From the NCBI GenBank assembly GCA_964584255.1, contig CAZOZM010000008.1, positions 1 through 64,000 of the forward strand: 64,000 nt of DNA, given 5' to 3'. Shown here one piece after another: positions 25,823 to 34,641 of the stretch. The notes below the pieces were generated by a model. The model worked only from the letters and a program-made list of their open reading frames with translations, did not search any database and was not told the DNA's origin. Each line of letters opens with the position of its first letter. The stretch's first letter is position 1. Source of the stretch: UBA3775 sp964584255 (GTDB taxonomy: Bacteria > Bacillota > Clostridia > Lachnospirales > Lachnospiraceae). A program made the position numbers and the translations under genes.

Positions 25823-27382
25823 TTATTCGGCTTTCCTGCAAGTATACATATAGAGTTTTCTGCCCGGAATCAGCGACAAATCAGGATTCCACTTTTCCAT
25901 ATCGCTCTGCCTTACCTTAAAATGACGTCCGATTGAAAAAAGCGTGTCGCCGTCTTTGATATAGTAGCAGGTTATCTGTTTCTTGCATTTTCCACAGCAG
26001 GGGTTGAATTCAATGTCGGTAATAAAACTGTTCTCAGAATCCGCGGTGACCATGTAATTGATTTTTACATCCGCCCTGCCTTCAATTTCTCCGCCGGGGG
26101 ACGGTTTGAGGGATGCACTCACCGGAATTGCGGTAAGGTTGATATGGAGTTTGTCATTTTCATATTTCTCAACAGCAGGGAGCGGCAGTTTTTCCATGAA
26201 ATCGAAGTCTTTCGTCAAAACCTCCAGCTGATCCGGAGAACGGAGACTCTTGTATACGCATGTGAATTTCAGGGTTCCGGCCATATGTATCCCGTCATCA
26301 CAGAAACTCAAATCATCAATGTCTATCGCGGCATCCGTATGTACGGCTTCTCCGAAATCTTCGCAGTAGGCTTCGCCTTTTATTCTTTCCGTAAACTTTA
26401 TGATTTCTACTTCCGTTCCCACAATATCCCTTGAAGATTCAGGGGTTCTTGTAATAAGGAGGTCTCCGTTGACAGAATAGGCATCATCCAGAACAAGGGT
26501 TTTTTCTTCGCGGAATATATCACTGTCACATCCGATTTCTGCATACACGGATATGAGTCTCTGCTCGCCGTTTTCGTCCGCAGACGGTTCAAGCCGGACT
26601 TTATTTACGCAGGGATTGGCAAAACATATACAGGTGCTGTCCGCATTTTCCACCTCAAACTCTTTCTTGAATGGAATTTCATCTTCAATTATATAATATG
26701 GTTTGTCGGAATCTTCACCGGAATATATTATAAAGAGACTGAGTTTTCCATATACGGTGCAGGTTCCGCTTGCGGCTTCGCAGTCAAAATCATTAAGGAC
26801 ATAGGAAAAATACATGATTCTGCCGATATTCGGATCGGCGGGAGAAACACTCAGTTCCTCATTTACGGTTATGCGGTCATCGGCAGAGTAAATAATGGAA
26901 TCAATGTCCTTGTCAAGGTACAGACACTCCACGTCTTCGTCCTCGCCGATGGCAGTGATAAGATTTGACTCTTTTTCACGGCTGCAGCAGGGATCGATGG
27001 AAATAAGTGCCGTTACACTGATTTTTCTCGGATGAATTATGCTTATTTGTACGTCTTCAAGTTTTGCGGAAGTTTTCCAGGTGCCGGGCTGTTCGTCGCT
27101 TATCCGTATCATTTCGTCAAAGTCGATTGAGCCGTTAAGACCTGCAAGACTGCTCTCATTATCCTCGGTATAATAAAGCAATTGGAAGAAAAGAGCGCCG
27201 GAGACATATAACTTGTCGCCGATGCATTTTTCTTCGCTTATGCTCAAAGAACCGTTCCTGGCAATTATTCGTGAAATGTCTCCGAGATGTTCGGGAACAT
27301 TAATGTCACGGTCAAGGGTGAACTGATAACTCCGTTTGTCTATGATTTCTCTGTTTTTAATCGATTTTTTTATGGTTTCCAT
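25823..27382 (-). CDS. sipL: SPOCS (DUF3794) and LysM protein, SipL-like spore coat morphogenesis factor
   Basis: A 519-residue protein with repeated DUF3794/SPOCS-like beta domains over residues 30 to about 450 and one C-terminal LysM (CYYIKDGDTLFSIGRHFKVR, then NPDLSLIPGRKLYMY). This layout matches SipL of Clostridioides difficile, which binds SpoIVA through the LysM domain and links the coat to the forespore. Assignment to SipL rests on this layout. Next to spoIIR on the same strand. GGAGGCCC precedes the start. Confidence 0.82.
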   Translation of the reverse strand: METIKKSIKNREIIDKRSYQFTLDRDINVPEHLGDISRIIARNGSLSISEEKCIGDKLYVSGALFFQLLYYTEDNESSLAGLNGSIDFDEMIRISDEQPGTWKTSAKLEDVQISIIHPRKISVTALISIDPCCSREKESNLITAIGEDEDVECLYLDKDIDSIIYSADDRITVNEELSVSPADPNIGRIMYFSYVLNDFDCEAASGTCTVYGKLSLFIIYSGEDSDKPYYIIEDEIPFKKEFEVENADSTCICFANPCVNKVRLEPSADENGEQRLISVYAEIGCDSDIFREEKTLVLDDAYSVNGDLLITRTPESSRDIVGTEVEIIKFTERIKGEAYCEDFGEAVHTDAAIDIDDLSFCDDGIHMAGTLKFTCVYKSLRSPDQLEVLTKDFDFMEKLPLPAVEKYENDKLHINLTAIPVSASLKPSPGGEIEGRADVKINYMVTADSENSFITDIEFNPCCGKCKKQITCYYIKDGDTLFSIGRHFKVRQSDMEKWNPDLSLIPGRKLYMYTCRKAE

Positions 27383-27460
27383 AGGGCCTCCTTTTCTGAA
27401 CCGGGTGATTTAAGACATCCTTACATCAAGATATATGCCGTAGCCCGCCGGAATATGAAA

Positions 27461-28240
27461 TCAGGAGAAAATTTTTTTGAACCATTTGCATTTAAAGTCG
27501 ATTTTAACATTATCGACGCGGATTTCGTCGTAGCATTCTCCGCCGAGCAGGTCGTCGAAGGCTTCGTATGAGCTTCGGTTTCCGCTTACGTCCTCATAGT
27601 CGGCATTTCCGAAAAGACAAAGGCACGGAAAGGCAATGCACCACCAGTTATGTCCGGCCCCTTTTCCCAAAACAATTTTGAGAGAGTCATAATCCCCTGC
27701 CGGCAGGTAAAAATCCCCGTAAACCTTTCCCGGGAAGTGGGATGTGCCGAGATTACAGACAGCAGTGTATGAAAATCCTTTCTTTCTCAGGACTGAGTTG
27801 GCGGTATCGGTTATGGAACCGATATTCTGCCTCAAAAAGTTCCATGCGTCTTCCTTGGATGAGCAATTTTCCATATTATCAGAAATCCACGCAACAACAG
27901 CATTTCTAACAAGCAGTTTTACCTCCTGATCTTCTGAACTGTCCGAATTTGCAATGATATGCAGCCGGAGTATGTTGGCGGCAAGCTCTTCGTAAAGGGC
28001 ATTGTCGGTAATATTGTCATCAGCGCTGCCGATAAGTGTCCCGGAAAGACTTATTTTTTCAAGTTCACTCTCTGATTTGGCAAGACCTGCCATCAAAAGG
28101 ATGCCGGCAATGACCGACAGAACAAAAGTAAGTACACATACAATAATCAGGGAAAGTTTTCTTTTTTTGTACAAGGCGATATCTTCATCACAGTTGGCAA
28201 AAACCAGTGCAGATTCGCCGGATTGTCTGTAAAATTTCAT
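27461..28240 (-). CDS. spoIIR: Stage II sporulation protein R
   Basis: A 259-residue protein with one N-terminal membrane/secretion helix (IIVCVLTFVLSVIAGILLM). Family signatures are LRLHIIANSDSSEDQEVKLLVR, FPGKVYGDFYLPAGDYDSL and GAGHNWWCIAFPCLCLF. SpoIIR is made in the forespore and triggers SpoIIGA to process pro-sigma-E in the mother cell. The ATG after ACGGAGAATACC is chosen; an upstream in-frame ATG has no ribosome site. Two direct repeats and a hairpin lie upstream (28262-28365). Confidence 0.93.
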   Translation of the reverse strand: MKFYRQSGESALVFANCDEDIALYKKRKLSLIIVCVLTFVLSVIAGILLMAGLAKSESELEKISLSGTLIGSADDNITDNALYEELAANILRLHIIANSDSSEDQEVKLLVRNAVVAWISDNMENCSSKEDAWNFLRQNIGSITDTANSVLRKKGFSYTAVCNLGTSHFPGKVYGDFYLPAGDYDSLKIVLGKGAGHNWWCIAFPCLCLFGNADYEDVSGNRSSYEAFDDLLGGECYDEIRVDNVKIDFKCKWFKKIFS

Positions 28241-28261
28241 GGTATTCTCCGTTTCGGTTTG

Positions 28262-28365
28262 TTTTCCGCACGTTTTCATGACGGAAGCATGTAAAGAATT
28301 CTTTGAAACGGTAAATTTGCCGTTTCATTTTCCGTACATTGTCATGACGGCGGTATGTAAAGAGT
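28262..28365. repeat. Two 38-base imperfect direct repeats flanking a hairpin, upstream of spoIIR
   Basis: Copies at 28262-28299 and 28328-28365 share TTTTCCG, TCATGACGG and ATGTAAAGA in the same spacing (period 66). Between them GAAACGG (28305-28311) pairs exactly with CCGTTTC (28320-28326). Confidence 0.65.
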
Positions 28366-28487
28366 CTGCCCCGAAGGACACGTTTTATACTAAGTAAAAA
28401 AATTAAACGGATTTTTACGACGGTGAAAGGCTTTTGTTGACTGATTTTGTTGGATTATGCGGGCGAATGTGTTATACTTATCTACGC

Positions 28488-28600
28488 TTGTGGAGACTGA
28501 CGTAAAACTGACAATGTTGTGGTCTATGAAACAGGAATCCCACGACTTTGGCCGTGTGGAGTGCCAAAATGCAAAACGTGGCAAATTTACAGAATAATGA
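28488..28600 (+). pseudogene. Relic of an IS200/IS605-type tnpB 3' end and omegaRNA-like right end
   Basis: One frame reads LVETDVKLTMLWSMKQESHD, resembling the C-terminal tail of many TnpB proteins (VETDV...SMKQE), then runs to a stop at 28595-28597. At DNA level, GGAATCCCACGACTTTGGCC and GTGTGGAGTGCCAA look like the terminal hairpin and end of IS605-type right ends, where the omegaRNA 3' end is encoded. The rest of tnpB, tnpA and the left end are absent. Recognition is from memory of family members, without a search. Confidence 0.6.
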
Positions 28601-28610
28601 GGTGTTTTTT

Positions 28611-29483
28611 ATGCCGGGGAAAAATATAATAAAAGTAAAATCGAATGCGAAAATAAATCTGGTGCTGGATGTGACCGGAGAGCGTGAGAACGGTTATCAT
28701 GAAGTTGCAATGATAATGCAGAGCATAGGTCTTTTTGATGAACTTGAACTGGAAAAATGTCCGGACGGCATTTATCTGGATACCGGAAGGGAAGATTTGC
28801 CGGCTGACAGAAACAACCTGATTGTAAAGGCGGCAGAAAAGTTTTTCGAGTATACCGGACTGTCCGGCGGAGTGCGTTTTAAACTGCACAAGAACATTCC
28901 CGTTGCGGCAGGAATGGCAGGAGGAAGTACGGATGCGGCAGCGGCCTTAAAAGGCCTTAACATGCTTTTCGATGCCGAACTTTCGGAAGAAGAAATCAGA
29001 AGCATAGGAATAAAAATAGGTGCGGACGTTCCGTTCTGCATTATGGGAGGAACTGCGCTTGCAGAAGGCATAGGAGAAAAGCTTACGGCTCTTCCTCCCG
29101 CACCGGTCATGAAACTTCTTATAGTTAAACCGGCACAGGGTATTTCCACAAAATTTGTTTATGACGAGCTTGCTCCGGCAGAATGTCTTAAACATCCGGA
29201 CGTGGCGGGAATGAGAGAAGCAATTGAGGAAAAAAATATAAAAAAAATCTGTGAAAGACTTGGAAATGTTTTGGAAAGTGTTACAATAAAAGAACTTCCG
29301 TTCATAAGGGATATCAAAGCGAAAATGAAGTCGCTTGGTGCCGACGGAGTTCTTATGAGCGGATCCGGCACGACTGTTTTCGGTATCTTTACGGATGAAA
29401 ATGCTCTGAGAAATGCATATTCATGGTTCAGAGAATCAGAATATGCCGACGGAACTTATGTAACGGAAACGGTTCAGTCCTGA
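28611..29483 (+). CDS. ispE: 4-diphosphocytidyl-2-C-methyl-D-erythritol kinase
   Basis: A 290-residue GHMP kinase of the MEP isoprenoid pathway. N-terminal KSNAKINLVLDVTGERENGYHEV and the ATP-binding PVAAGMAGGSTDAAAAL are diagnostic for IspE. The ATG at 28611 follows TGAGGTGTTTTTT and gives the usual length; an earlier in-frame ATG at 28548 lies in the tnpB/omegaRNA-like relic and would add 21 unrelated residues. Followed by ddl and murI. Confidence 0.94.
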   Translation: MPGKNIIKVKSNAKINLVLDVTGERENGYHEVAMIMQSIGLFDELELEKCPDGIYLDTGREDLPADRNNLIVKAAEKFFEYTGLSGGVRFKLHKNIPVAAGMAGGSTDAAAALKGLNMLFDAELSEEEIRSIGIKIGADVPFCIMGGTALAEGIGEKLTALPPAPVMKLLIVKPAQGISTKFVYDELAPAECLKHPDVAGMREAIEEKNIKKICERLGNVLESVTIKELPFIRDIKAKMKSLGADGVLMSGSGTTVFGIFTDENALRNAYSWFRESEYADGTYVTETVQS

Positions 29484-29501
29484 AATTAAATGGAGGCAGA
29501 A

Positions 29502-30551
29502 ATGAAAAATATAGCGGTTGTTTTCGGCGGAAGATCGTCAGAACATGAGGTGTCATGTGTTTCGGCGACGACCGTCATAAAAAATATTAACAGAGATGAA
29601 TACACGGTTTATCTTATCGGAATTACAAAAGAGGGAAAATGGCTCTTGGTTCCAAGTCTTGAAGCAATAGAGGACGGAAGCTGGGTGAATTCCGAGGCAG
29701 GTGCCGTTATTAGTCCGGATGCATCGGAGCACGGCATACTTATAACGGAAAAAGGAGAAATACGTCATCAGTATATAGATGTTGTATTCCCGGTTCTTCA
29801 CGGACTTTGGGGTGAAGACGGTACGATTCAGGGACTCCTGGAACTTTCCGGAATATCTTATGTGGGATGCGGAGTAGTTGCAAGTGCAGTTTCAATGGAT
29901 AAGTTTTATACAAAGATAATTGTTGACACTTTAAATATCAGACAGGCGGCATATGTACCTGTTTTGGCAAAGCAGCTTAAGAATATGGACGAGGTTGTAA
30001 AGAGGGTAGAAGATAAGTTTCCTTATCCGGTTTTCGTTAAACCGTCCAACGCGGGTTCAAGCAAGGGCGTAAGCAAAGCCCATAACAGGGAAGAACTTGA
30101 AAAAGCTCTCATTCTTGCTGCCGGACATGATCATAAAATTCTGGTAGAAGAAACCATAGAGGGCAGGGAAATTGAGTGCGGCGTGCTCTCTGAAAACGGA
30201 ATTATCGCATCTGGAGTCGGAGAGGTGGTTGCTGCCGATGAATTTTACAGTTATGATGCCAAGTATAACAATTCGGAGTCGAGAACGGTAATCAATCCGG
30301 ATATGCCTGATGAAAAAGTTCAGGAAATAAGACGTGCCGCATGTGAGATTTTCAGAGCAGTTGACGGTTTTGGACTTGCAAGAGTTGATTTCTTCCTTGA
30401 AAAGGGTACAAATGAAGTTGTGTTCAACGAGCTTAACACCTTGCCGGGATTTACTTCAATAAGTATGTATCCGATGCTCTTTAAGGCTGCCGGAATTGAT
30501 ACTCCGGAGCTTGTGGAGAAGCTCATAAATCTGAGTTTTGTAAGAGAATAA
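29502..30551 (+). CDS. ddl: D-alanine--D-alanine ligase
   Basis: A 349-residue ATP-grasp ligase that makes D-Ala-D-Ala for peptidoglycan. Signatures: FGGRSSEHEVSCVSA, VFPVLHGLWGEDGTIQGLLE, FVKPSNAGSSKGVSK and EVVFNELNTLPGFTSISMYP. The tyrosine/serine pair that distinguishes D-Ala from D-Lac ligases was not assigned. The ATG at 29502 follows GGAGGCAGAA. Followed 66 bases later by murI, another D-amino-acid cell-wall gene. Confidence 0.94.
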   Translation: MKNIAVVFGGRSSEHEVSCVSATTVIKNINRDEYTVYLIGITKEGKWLLVPSLEAIEDGSWVNSEAGAVISPDASEHGILITEKGEIRHQYIDVVFPVLHGLWGEDGTIQGLLELSGISYVGCGVVASAVSMDKFYTKIIVDTLNIRQAAYVPVLAKQLKNMDEVVKRVEDKFPYPVFVKPSNAGSSKGVSKAHNREELEKALILAAGHDHKILVEETIEGREIECGVLSENGIIASGVGEVVAADEFYSYDAKYNNSESRTVINPDMPDEKVQEIRRAACEIFRAVDGFGLARVDFFLEKGTNEVVFNELNTLPGFTSISMYPMLFKAAGIDTPELVEKLINLSFVRE

Positions 30552-30617
30552 GAGGCGGGATAAGAAGGCTTTTTGTCTGCTTATCCGATGTAACCGCCGG
30601 AAAAAGTGGGGAAGATT

Positions 30618-31433
30618 ATGACTGACAGACTGCCTATTGGTGTGTTTGACTCCGGTGTGGGAGGACTTACGGTCGTAAAAGAGATAATGACCAGGCTTCC
30701 TGATGAGGAGATAATATATTTTGGTGATACGGCAAGAGTTCCGTATGGCAATAAATCAAAAGAGACCATAATATCATATTCCAGACAGATTGTTTCTTTC
30801 CTGTTGTCGAAGAATGTTAAGGCAATAGTAGTCGCATGTAATACGGCAAGTGCATTTGCCCTGGAGACAATAAGAAATGAAATACCGGTTCCGATTATCG
30901 GAGTGATAAAACCGGGGGCAATAACTGCCGGAATGACGACAAATAACGGTCGTATAGGAGTTATCGGGACCGAAGGAACGATAAACAGTGGCTTGTATCC
31001 GGAGTTTTTAAAGGAAATAGATCCTAAAATACAGGTCTTTGGTGTTGCGTGTCCGCTCTTTGTTCCTCTTGTGGAGGAAGGATGGACGGATGACCCGGTA
31101 ACGGAGCAGGTTGTATCAAGATACATATCAAATTTTAAGGATAAGGATATTGATACGCTTGTGCTCGGATGCACGCATTATCCTTTGCTGAGGAATGTGA
31201 TAAAAAAAGTTGTCGGTCCGGAAGTAAAGCTGGTTAATCCGGCTTATGAGACGGCAAAGGAATTGGAAGAGGACCTGAAACTGAGAGGTCTCATTGACAA
31301 TTCGGGAACATTGCCTTCACACAAGTTTTTTGTAAGTGACGGTGCTGAAAAGTTTCGTGATTTCGCCAACTCGATTCTGCCATGTGAAATCATTGAAACA
31401 AAAGACGTGAACGTTAAAAAGTTCCGTGATTAA
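30618..31433 (+). CDS. murI: Glutamate racemase
   Basis: A 271-residue Asp/Glu racemase producing D-Glu for peptidoglycan. Start region IGVFDSGVGGLTVVKEI, catalytic Cys in VVACNTASA and second catalytic Cys in LVLGCTHYPLL are all present. The ATG after GTGGGGAAGATT is chosen over the upstream in-frame GTG. Its stop is 16 bases before the plsC start. Confidence 0.95.
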   Translation: MTDRLPIGVFDSGVGGLTVVKEIMTRLPDEEIIYFGDTARVPYGNKSKETIISYSRQIVSFLLSKNVKAIVVACNTASAFALETIRNEIPVPIIGVIKPGAITAGMTTNNGRIGVIGTEGTINSGLYPEFLKEIDPKIQVFGVACPLFVPLVEEGWTDDPVTEQVVSRYISNFKDKDIDTLVLGCTHYPLLRNVIKKVVGPEVKLVNPAYETAKELEEDLKLRGLIDNSGTLPSHKFFVSDGAEKFRDFANSILPCEIIETKDVNVKKFRD

Positions 31434-31449
31434 AAGAAAGAGGAATCAG

Positions 31450-32205
31450 ATGATAAGAACAGTATTGGTGCTTTTGGCTTTTCTAATATTCTTTGCCGTG
31501 TCGCTGCCGGCAATGATTATTTTATTCATTATTAAGCTGTTTAACCCTAAACTGGCAGCAAAAATTGCACAGCCCCTTGTCGGAGGGTTTGGATTCAGAC
31601 TTGTCCTGCTGGCAAGCGGATGTAAGTGCATAAGAGAAGGAATTGAGAACATTCCAAAGGATACGCCGGTGCTCTTTGTCGCAAATCACCGTGGATTTTT
31701 CGACATACCTTTGGTATATACTTCAATTCCGGTACTGCACACAACGGCATTTGTGTCGAAAAAGGAGATTGCAAAGGTTCCGCTTCTTAATTGCTGGATG
31801 GCGCTTCTCAACTGCGTATTTCTTGACAGGTCCAGTCCGAAGGCAGGCCTTAAGTCGATTCAGAAGGCAATTGAAGAGGTTAAGGCAGGCTGGTCAATAT
31901 TTATCATGCCGTCAGGTACGAGAAATAAGGGCGAAGGCGTGGAAGAGTTTAAAGCGGCAAGCTTTAAAATTGCGGAAAGAACGGGATGCCCGGTTGTTCC
32001 GGTTGCAATAACGAACACCGATGAGGTGCTTGAAAAACATTTCCCTAAAATTGAGAAACATGTAATAACCGTGCGTTACGGAAAGCCGATTATTACGCAG
32101 GGAATGGACAGGGCCGCCTTTAAGGATGTTCCGGGCAGAGCTTATGCGGAAGTCTGCAGGATGTATGATGAGAATATGACAAAATATCATGCGGACGGAA
32201 AATAA
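31450..32205 (+). CDS. plsC: 1-acyl-sn-glycerol-3-phosphate acyltransferase
   Basis: A 251-residue membrane acyltransferase with an N-terminal hydrophobic helix. The catalytic HX4D motif is NHRGFFD; the substrate motif reads PSGTRNKGEG where most members have EGTRS, so a Ser replaces the Glu. VPVAITNTDE is motif IV. The enzyme makes phosphatidic acid. The ATG at 31450 follows AGAAAGAGGAATCAG. Confidence 0.88.
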   Translation: MIRTVLVLLAFLIFFAVSLPAMIILFIIKLFNPKLAAKIAQPLVGGFGFRLVLLASGCKCIREGIENIPKDTPVLFVANHRGFFDIPLVYTSIPVLHTTAFVSKKEIAKVPLLNCWMALLNCVFLDRSSPKAGLKSIQKAIEEVKAGWSIFIMPSGTRNKGEGVEEFKAASFKIAERTGCPVVPVAITNTDEVLEKHFPKIEKHVITVRYGKPIITQGMDRAAFKDVPGRAYAEVCRMYDENMTKYHADGK

Positions 32206-32319
32206 AAAGCAGACGGAACGGATTTTAAATGAAGTTTTAAAAGGAATCTCAGCTTTACTTTTTTACCGCTCTCTGTTATCATAAATATGACCCATCAGTA
32301 AACCAAGGAGGATTTTTAT

Positions 32320-32796
32320 ATGCATAAGTGGACCATTGTACTGCTTATTGTTTTGGCAGTTATTCTTATAGGTATGGTTGTTCTGTACTTTATCGGACGA
32401 CGTATGCAGAAAAAGCAGGAGGAGGCAATGCCTGACATCCTTGCGGGAGCACAGTTAATGTCAATGCTCATAATAGATAAAAAGAGGATGAAGCTGTCGG
32501 AAGCGGGATTTCCGCCGATAGTAATGGAACAGGCTTCAAAGCTTATGAAGAGGGCAAAAGTGCCGGTTGTAAAAGCAAAGGTCGGCCCAAGAATAATGAA
32601 CCTCATGTGCAGTGAGGAAATTTTTGATGATGTTCCTTTAAAGAAGGAAGTTAAGGCTAAGGTTAACGGTATCTACATTATCGAAGTGAAAGGTATCAGA
32701 AGCACTGCAAAGCCTGAGGAAGAACAAAAGAAAAAAGGCTTCTTCAGCAGAGCTAAAAAAGAAGCCATAAAAATGTCAAAAGAAAAGAAGAAATGA
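32320..32796 (+). CDS. Small membrane-anchored protein of unknown function
   Basis: A 158-residue protein. Residues 5-26 form one membrane helix (IVLLIVLAVILIGMVVLYFIG), followed by a basic cytosolic part with a compact middle (residues 40-125) and a Lys-rich tail. No family is recognised with confidence. It has a strong CAAGGAGGATTTTTAT start site. It ends one base before the stop of the convergent DUF1934 gene. Confidence 0.75.
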   Translation: MHKWTIVLLIVLAVILIGMVVLYFIGRRMQKKQEEAMPDILAGAQLMSMLIIDKKRMKLSEAGFPPIVMEQASKLMKRAKVPVVKAKVGPRIMNLMCSEEIFDDVPLKKEVKAKVNGIYIIEVKGIRSTAKPEEEQKKKGFFSRAKKEAIKMSKEKKK

Positions 32797-32797
32797 T

Positions 32798-33223
32798 TTA
32801 GCTGATTTCAATTTTGAGCCGGTTTCGTGAAATAACATCTTTGTCCATAAGGATATCATAAGACAGTTTTACTACGATGCCGGAATCAGTCTCATCCCAG
32901 ATTATCATTTTTGTTTTAAATGACAGCTTCAGAAGTCCGTAAGGAGTCGGATAGTCTGAGGCTGTTATTTCTTTTGGATTGAAGGTCATTCTGCAGCCGG
33001 GAATTCTTCCCGAAGCATAAGTCCGACTCATGGAAAGACATCCGTTTTGGTACTTAAGAACCTGTTTTATAATGTCTCTTGTATCGTCGTCTGCTGTTTC
33101 GTAAATGATATAGCGGGCGTCTTTTTTTGTGTAAATCTTTCCGATTCCTTCCGTTACAATATTATCATTATCGCTGAGTTCACCGCTTCCGGTTACTTTT
33201 ACTTTTATGTTTCCGTCTTTCAT
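32798..33223 (-). CDS. DUF1934 family protein (YwiB-like, beta-barrel)
   Basis: A 141-residue protein. The pattern KVKVTGSGE...GKIYTKKDARYIIYETA and a C-terminal VVKLSYDILMDKDVISRNRLKIE match the calycin-like DUF1934/YwiB family of Firmicutes. Function is unknown. The ATG follows AAAGGGATTTTT; an earlier in-frame ATG has no ribosome site. Confidence 0.82.
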   Translation of the reverse strand: MKDGNIKVKVTGSGELSDNDNIVTEGIGKIYTKKDARYIIYETADDDTRDIIKQVLKYQNGCLSMSRTYASGRIPGCRMTFNPKEITASDYPTPYGLLKLSFKTKMIIWDETDSGIVVKLSYDILMDKDVISRNRLKIEIS

Positions 33224-33382
33224 AAAAATCCCTTTCATGTTTTTAAACGATTGTTTGTGACATGAAAGACAGTATATAAAAAATTTATCAGCCAGTCAAT
33301 TAATAAGCCATGTATATTTTAACGTTTAGAGTGAAAAAATATTTACAGAAAAAAGGTTTATATGCCGGAATCGGAGGTTGAT

Positions 33383-34162
33383 ATGGAAAACAGGAATAAC
33401 AAGTCATCGGACAAGGGTTTAAAAGATGTATTTATGAGGAACCGTAAAACATATATTTCGGTTTTTGTCTGTCTTTTTGCGGTCTATGCACTGCTTATGA
33501 TAGGAATAAACGTGGGAGATAACGGTCAGCAGAATCAAAAGACGGAGATTGAAGAAGAAAACAAAGGTGAAGAGAATAAAGGTATTATAACAGGGAAGCC
33601 GGTTGTTACGCCCATCGTACCAAATGAAAAGGAAAACCCTAAAGGGGACGGAGAAAATCAGAAGCCTGCCGGAAGTACGGAAGTGAAAGTATCAGACGGT
33701 GTAGGCAGTGAAAAAACAGAGGAGCCTCAAAAGGTTTCTTTTGATGTAACAAAGGGTATTGCATGGCCGACGGACGGTGATGTGATTATGCCTTACAGTA
33801 TGGAACATGCGGTTTATTATGAAACGCTCTGTCAATTTATGACAAGTGACGGTATGCTTATTGATGCGGTTCCCGGAACGATTGCAACGGCATGTTGCGA
33901 CAGCGTGGTTTCTGAAATTTACTCGGATACGCGGCACGGCCGGTGTGTAGTCCTGACGGCCGGTGATTACAGTTTCACATATGGTCAGCTTAAATCGGTA
34001 TCGGTAAAAAAGGGAGACAGTATTAAAGAAGGAACAGCCGTCGGTATGATAAGTGAGCCGACAAAATACTTTGAAAAAGAAGGAACTCATCTTTACTTCA
34101 AAGTAGAATATGGCGACAGTGCAGTTGACCCGGCAGAACTTTTACGTGAGAAAAGAGAATAG
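33383..34162 (+). CDS. LytM/M23-fold protein, SpoIIQ-like
   Basis: A 259-residue protein with one N-terminal membrane helix (TYISVFVCLFAVYALLMIGI), a Glu/Lys/Pro-rich linker and a C-terminal M23-type domain (about 135-255). The metal-binding motifs of active M23 peptidases are degraded: TSDGMLID stands where HxxxD is expected, and THLYFKV replaces HxH. SpoIIQ of Bacillus has a similar inactive LytM domain and binds SpoIIIAH across the septum. SpoIIQ identity is inferred. The ATG follows CGGAGGTTGAT. Confidence 0.7.
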   Translation: MENRNNKSSDKGLKDVFMRNRKTYISVFVCLFAVYALLMIGINVGDNGQQNQKTEIEEENKGEENKGIITGKPVVTPIVPNEKENPKGDGENQKPAGSTEVKVSDGVGSEKTEEPQKVSFDVTKGIAWPTDGDVIMPYSMEHAVYYETLCQFMTSDGMLIDAVPGTIATACCDSVVSEIYSDTRHGRCVVLTAGDYSFTYGQLKSVSVKKGDSIKEGTAVGMISEPTKYFEKEGTHLYFKVEYGDSAVDPAELLREKRE

Positions 34163-34297
34163 AATACATTTAAAAGACCCGGAAAATTTCTGTCAATACC
34201 GCAGGGAATGTGTTACAATGGCTGCAGAGTAAGTATCCGGTGCGAAGCGAAGGGGTTTTTGTGATGCCGCACCGGGAACGGATGAATGGAGAAATCT

Positions 34298-34471
34298 ATG
34301 GAAATATCGGAAGGAATGAAACTGCAGACCAAAAAGAAGCATCCGTGCGGTTCGGATGTGTGGGAAGTGATTTTTGCGGGGTCGGATCTTAAATTAAAAT
34401 GTCTGGGATGCGGGCATTGTATTTTACAGCCGAGGAGCAAGTTGATAAAAAACATAAAAGGCACTGTCTGA
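34298..34471 (+). CDS. DUF951 family small protein
   Basis: A 57-residue protein. The segments KKKHPCGSDVWEVIFAGSD and LKCLGCGHCILQPRSKLIK match DUF951 (YyzM-like), with Cys residues in a CxxCG arrangement that may bind zinc. The family often lies beside rpsF or DNA-replication genes; here it is 170 bases upstream of rpsF. GGAG six bases before the ATG supports the start. Confidence 0.85.
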   Translation: MEISEGMKLQTKKKHPCGSDVWEVIFAGSDLKLKCLGCGHCILQPRSKLIKNIKGTV

Positions 34472-34530
34472 AAGGAATTCGGGCAGTAAAAGTACACAAA
34501 AAACAGCAAAAAAATTATATAAATTCGTGC

Positions 34531-34559
34531 TTGCAATTTATATAAGCCTATGTTAGAAT
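34531..34559 (+). promoter_or_regulatory. Promoter of rpsF-ssb-rpsR
   Basis: TTGCAA (34531-34536) and TAGAAT (34554-34559) are exactly 17 bases apart. Confidence 0.7.
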
Positions 34560-34564
34560 TCTGA

Positions 34565-34612
34565 TTTGTGGTGACTACACAAATATTCCTTGCTCCTAAG
34601 TGAGTTAGGGGC
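34565..34612 (+). promoter_or_regulatory. Leader of rpsF with two hairpins
   Basis: TTTGTG/CACAAA (34565-34570, 34578-34583) and GCTCCTAA/TTAGGGGC (34592-34599, 34605-34612) can both fold upstream of the AAGGAGG of rpsF. S6-S18 autoregulatory leaders are known upstream of rpsF in other bacteria; whether this belongs to that class was not established. Confidence 0.4.
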
Positions 34613-34641
34613 CAGAGACCAGAAGGAGGTGCGAGACAACT

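Noticed and set aside
28548..28610. Longer N-terminus of IspE starting at the ATG at 28548
   Set aside because: The extra residues are read from the tnpB/omegaRNA-like relic; the ATG at 28611 has a ribosome site and gives the usual length.
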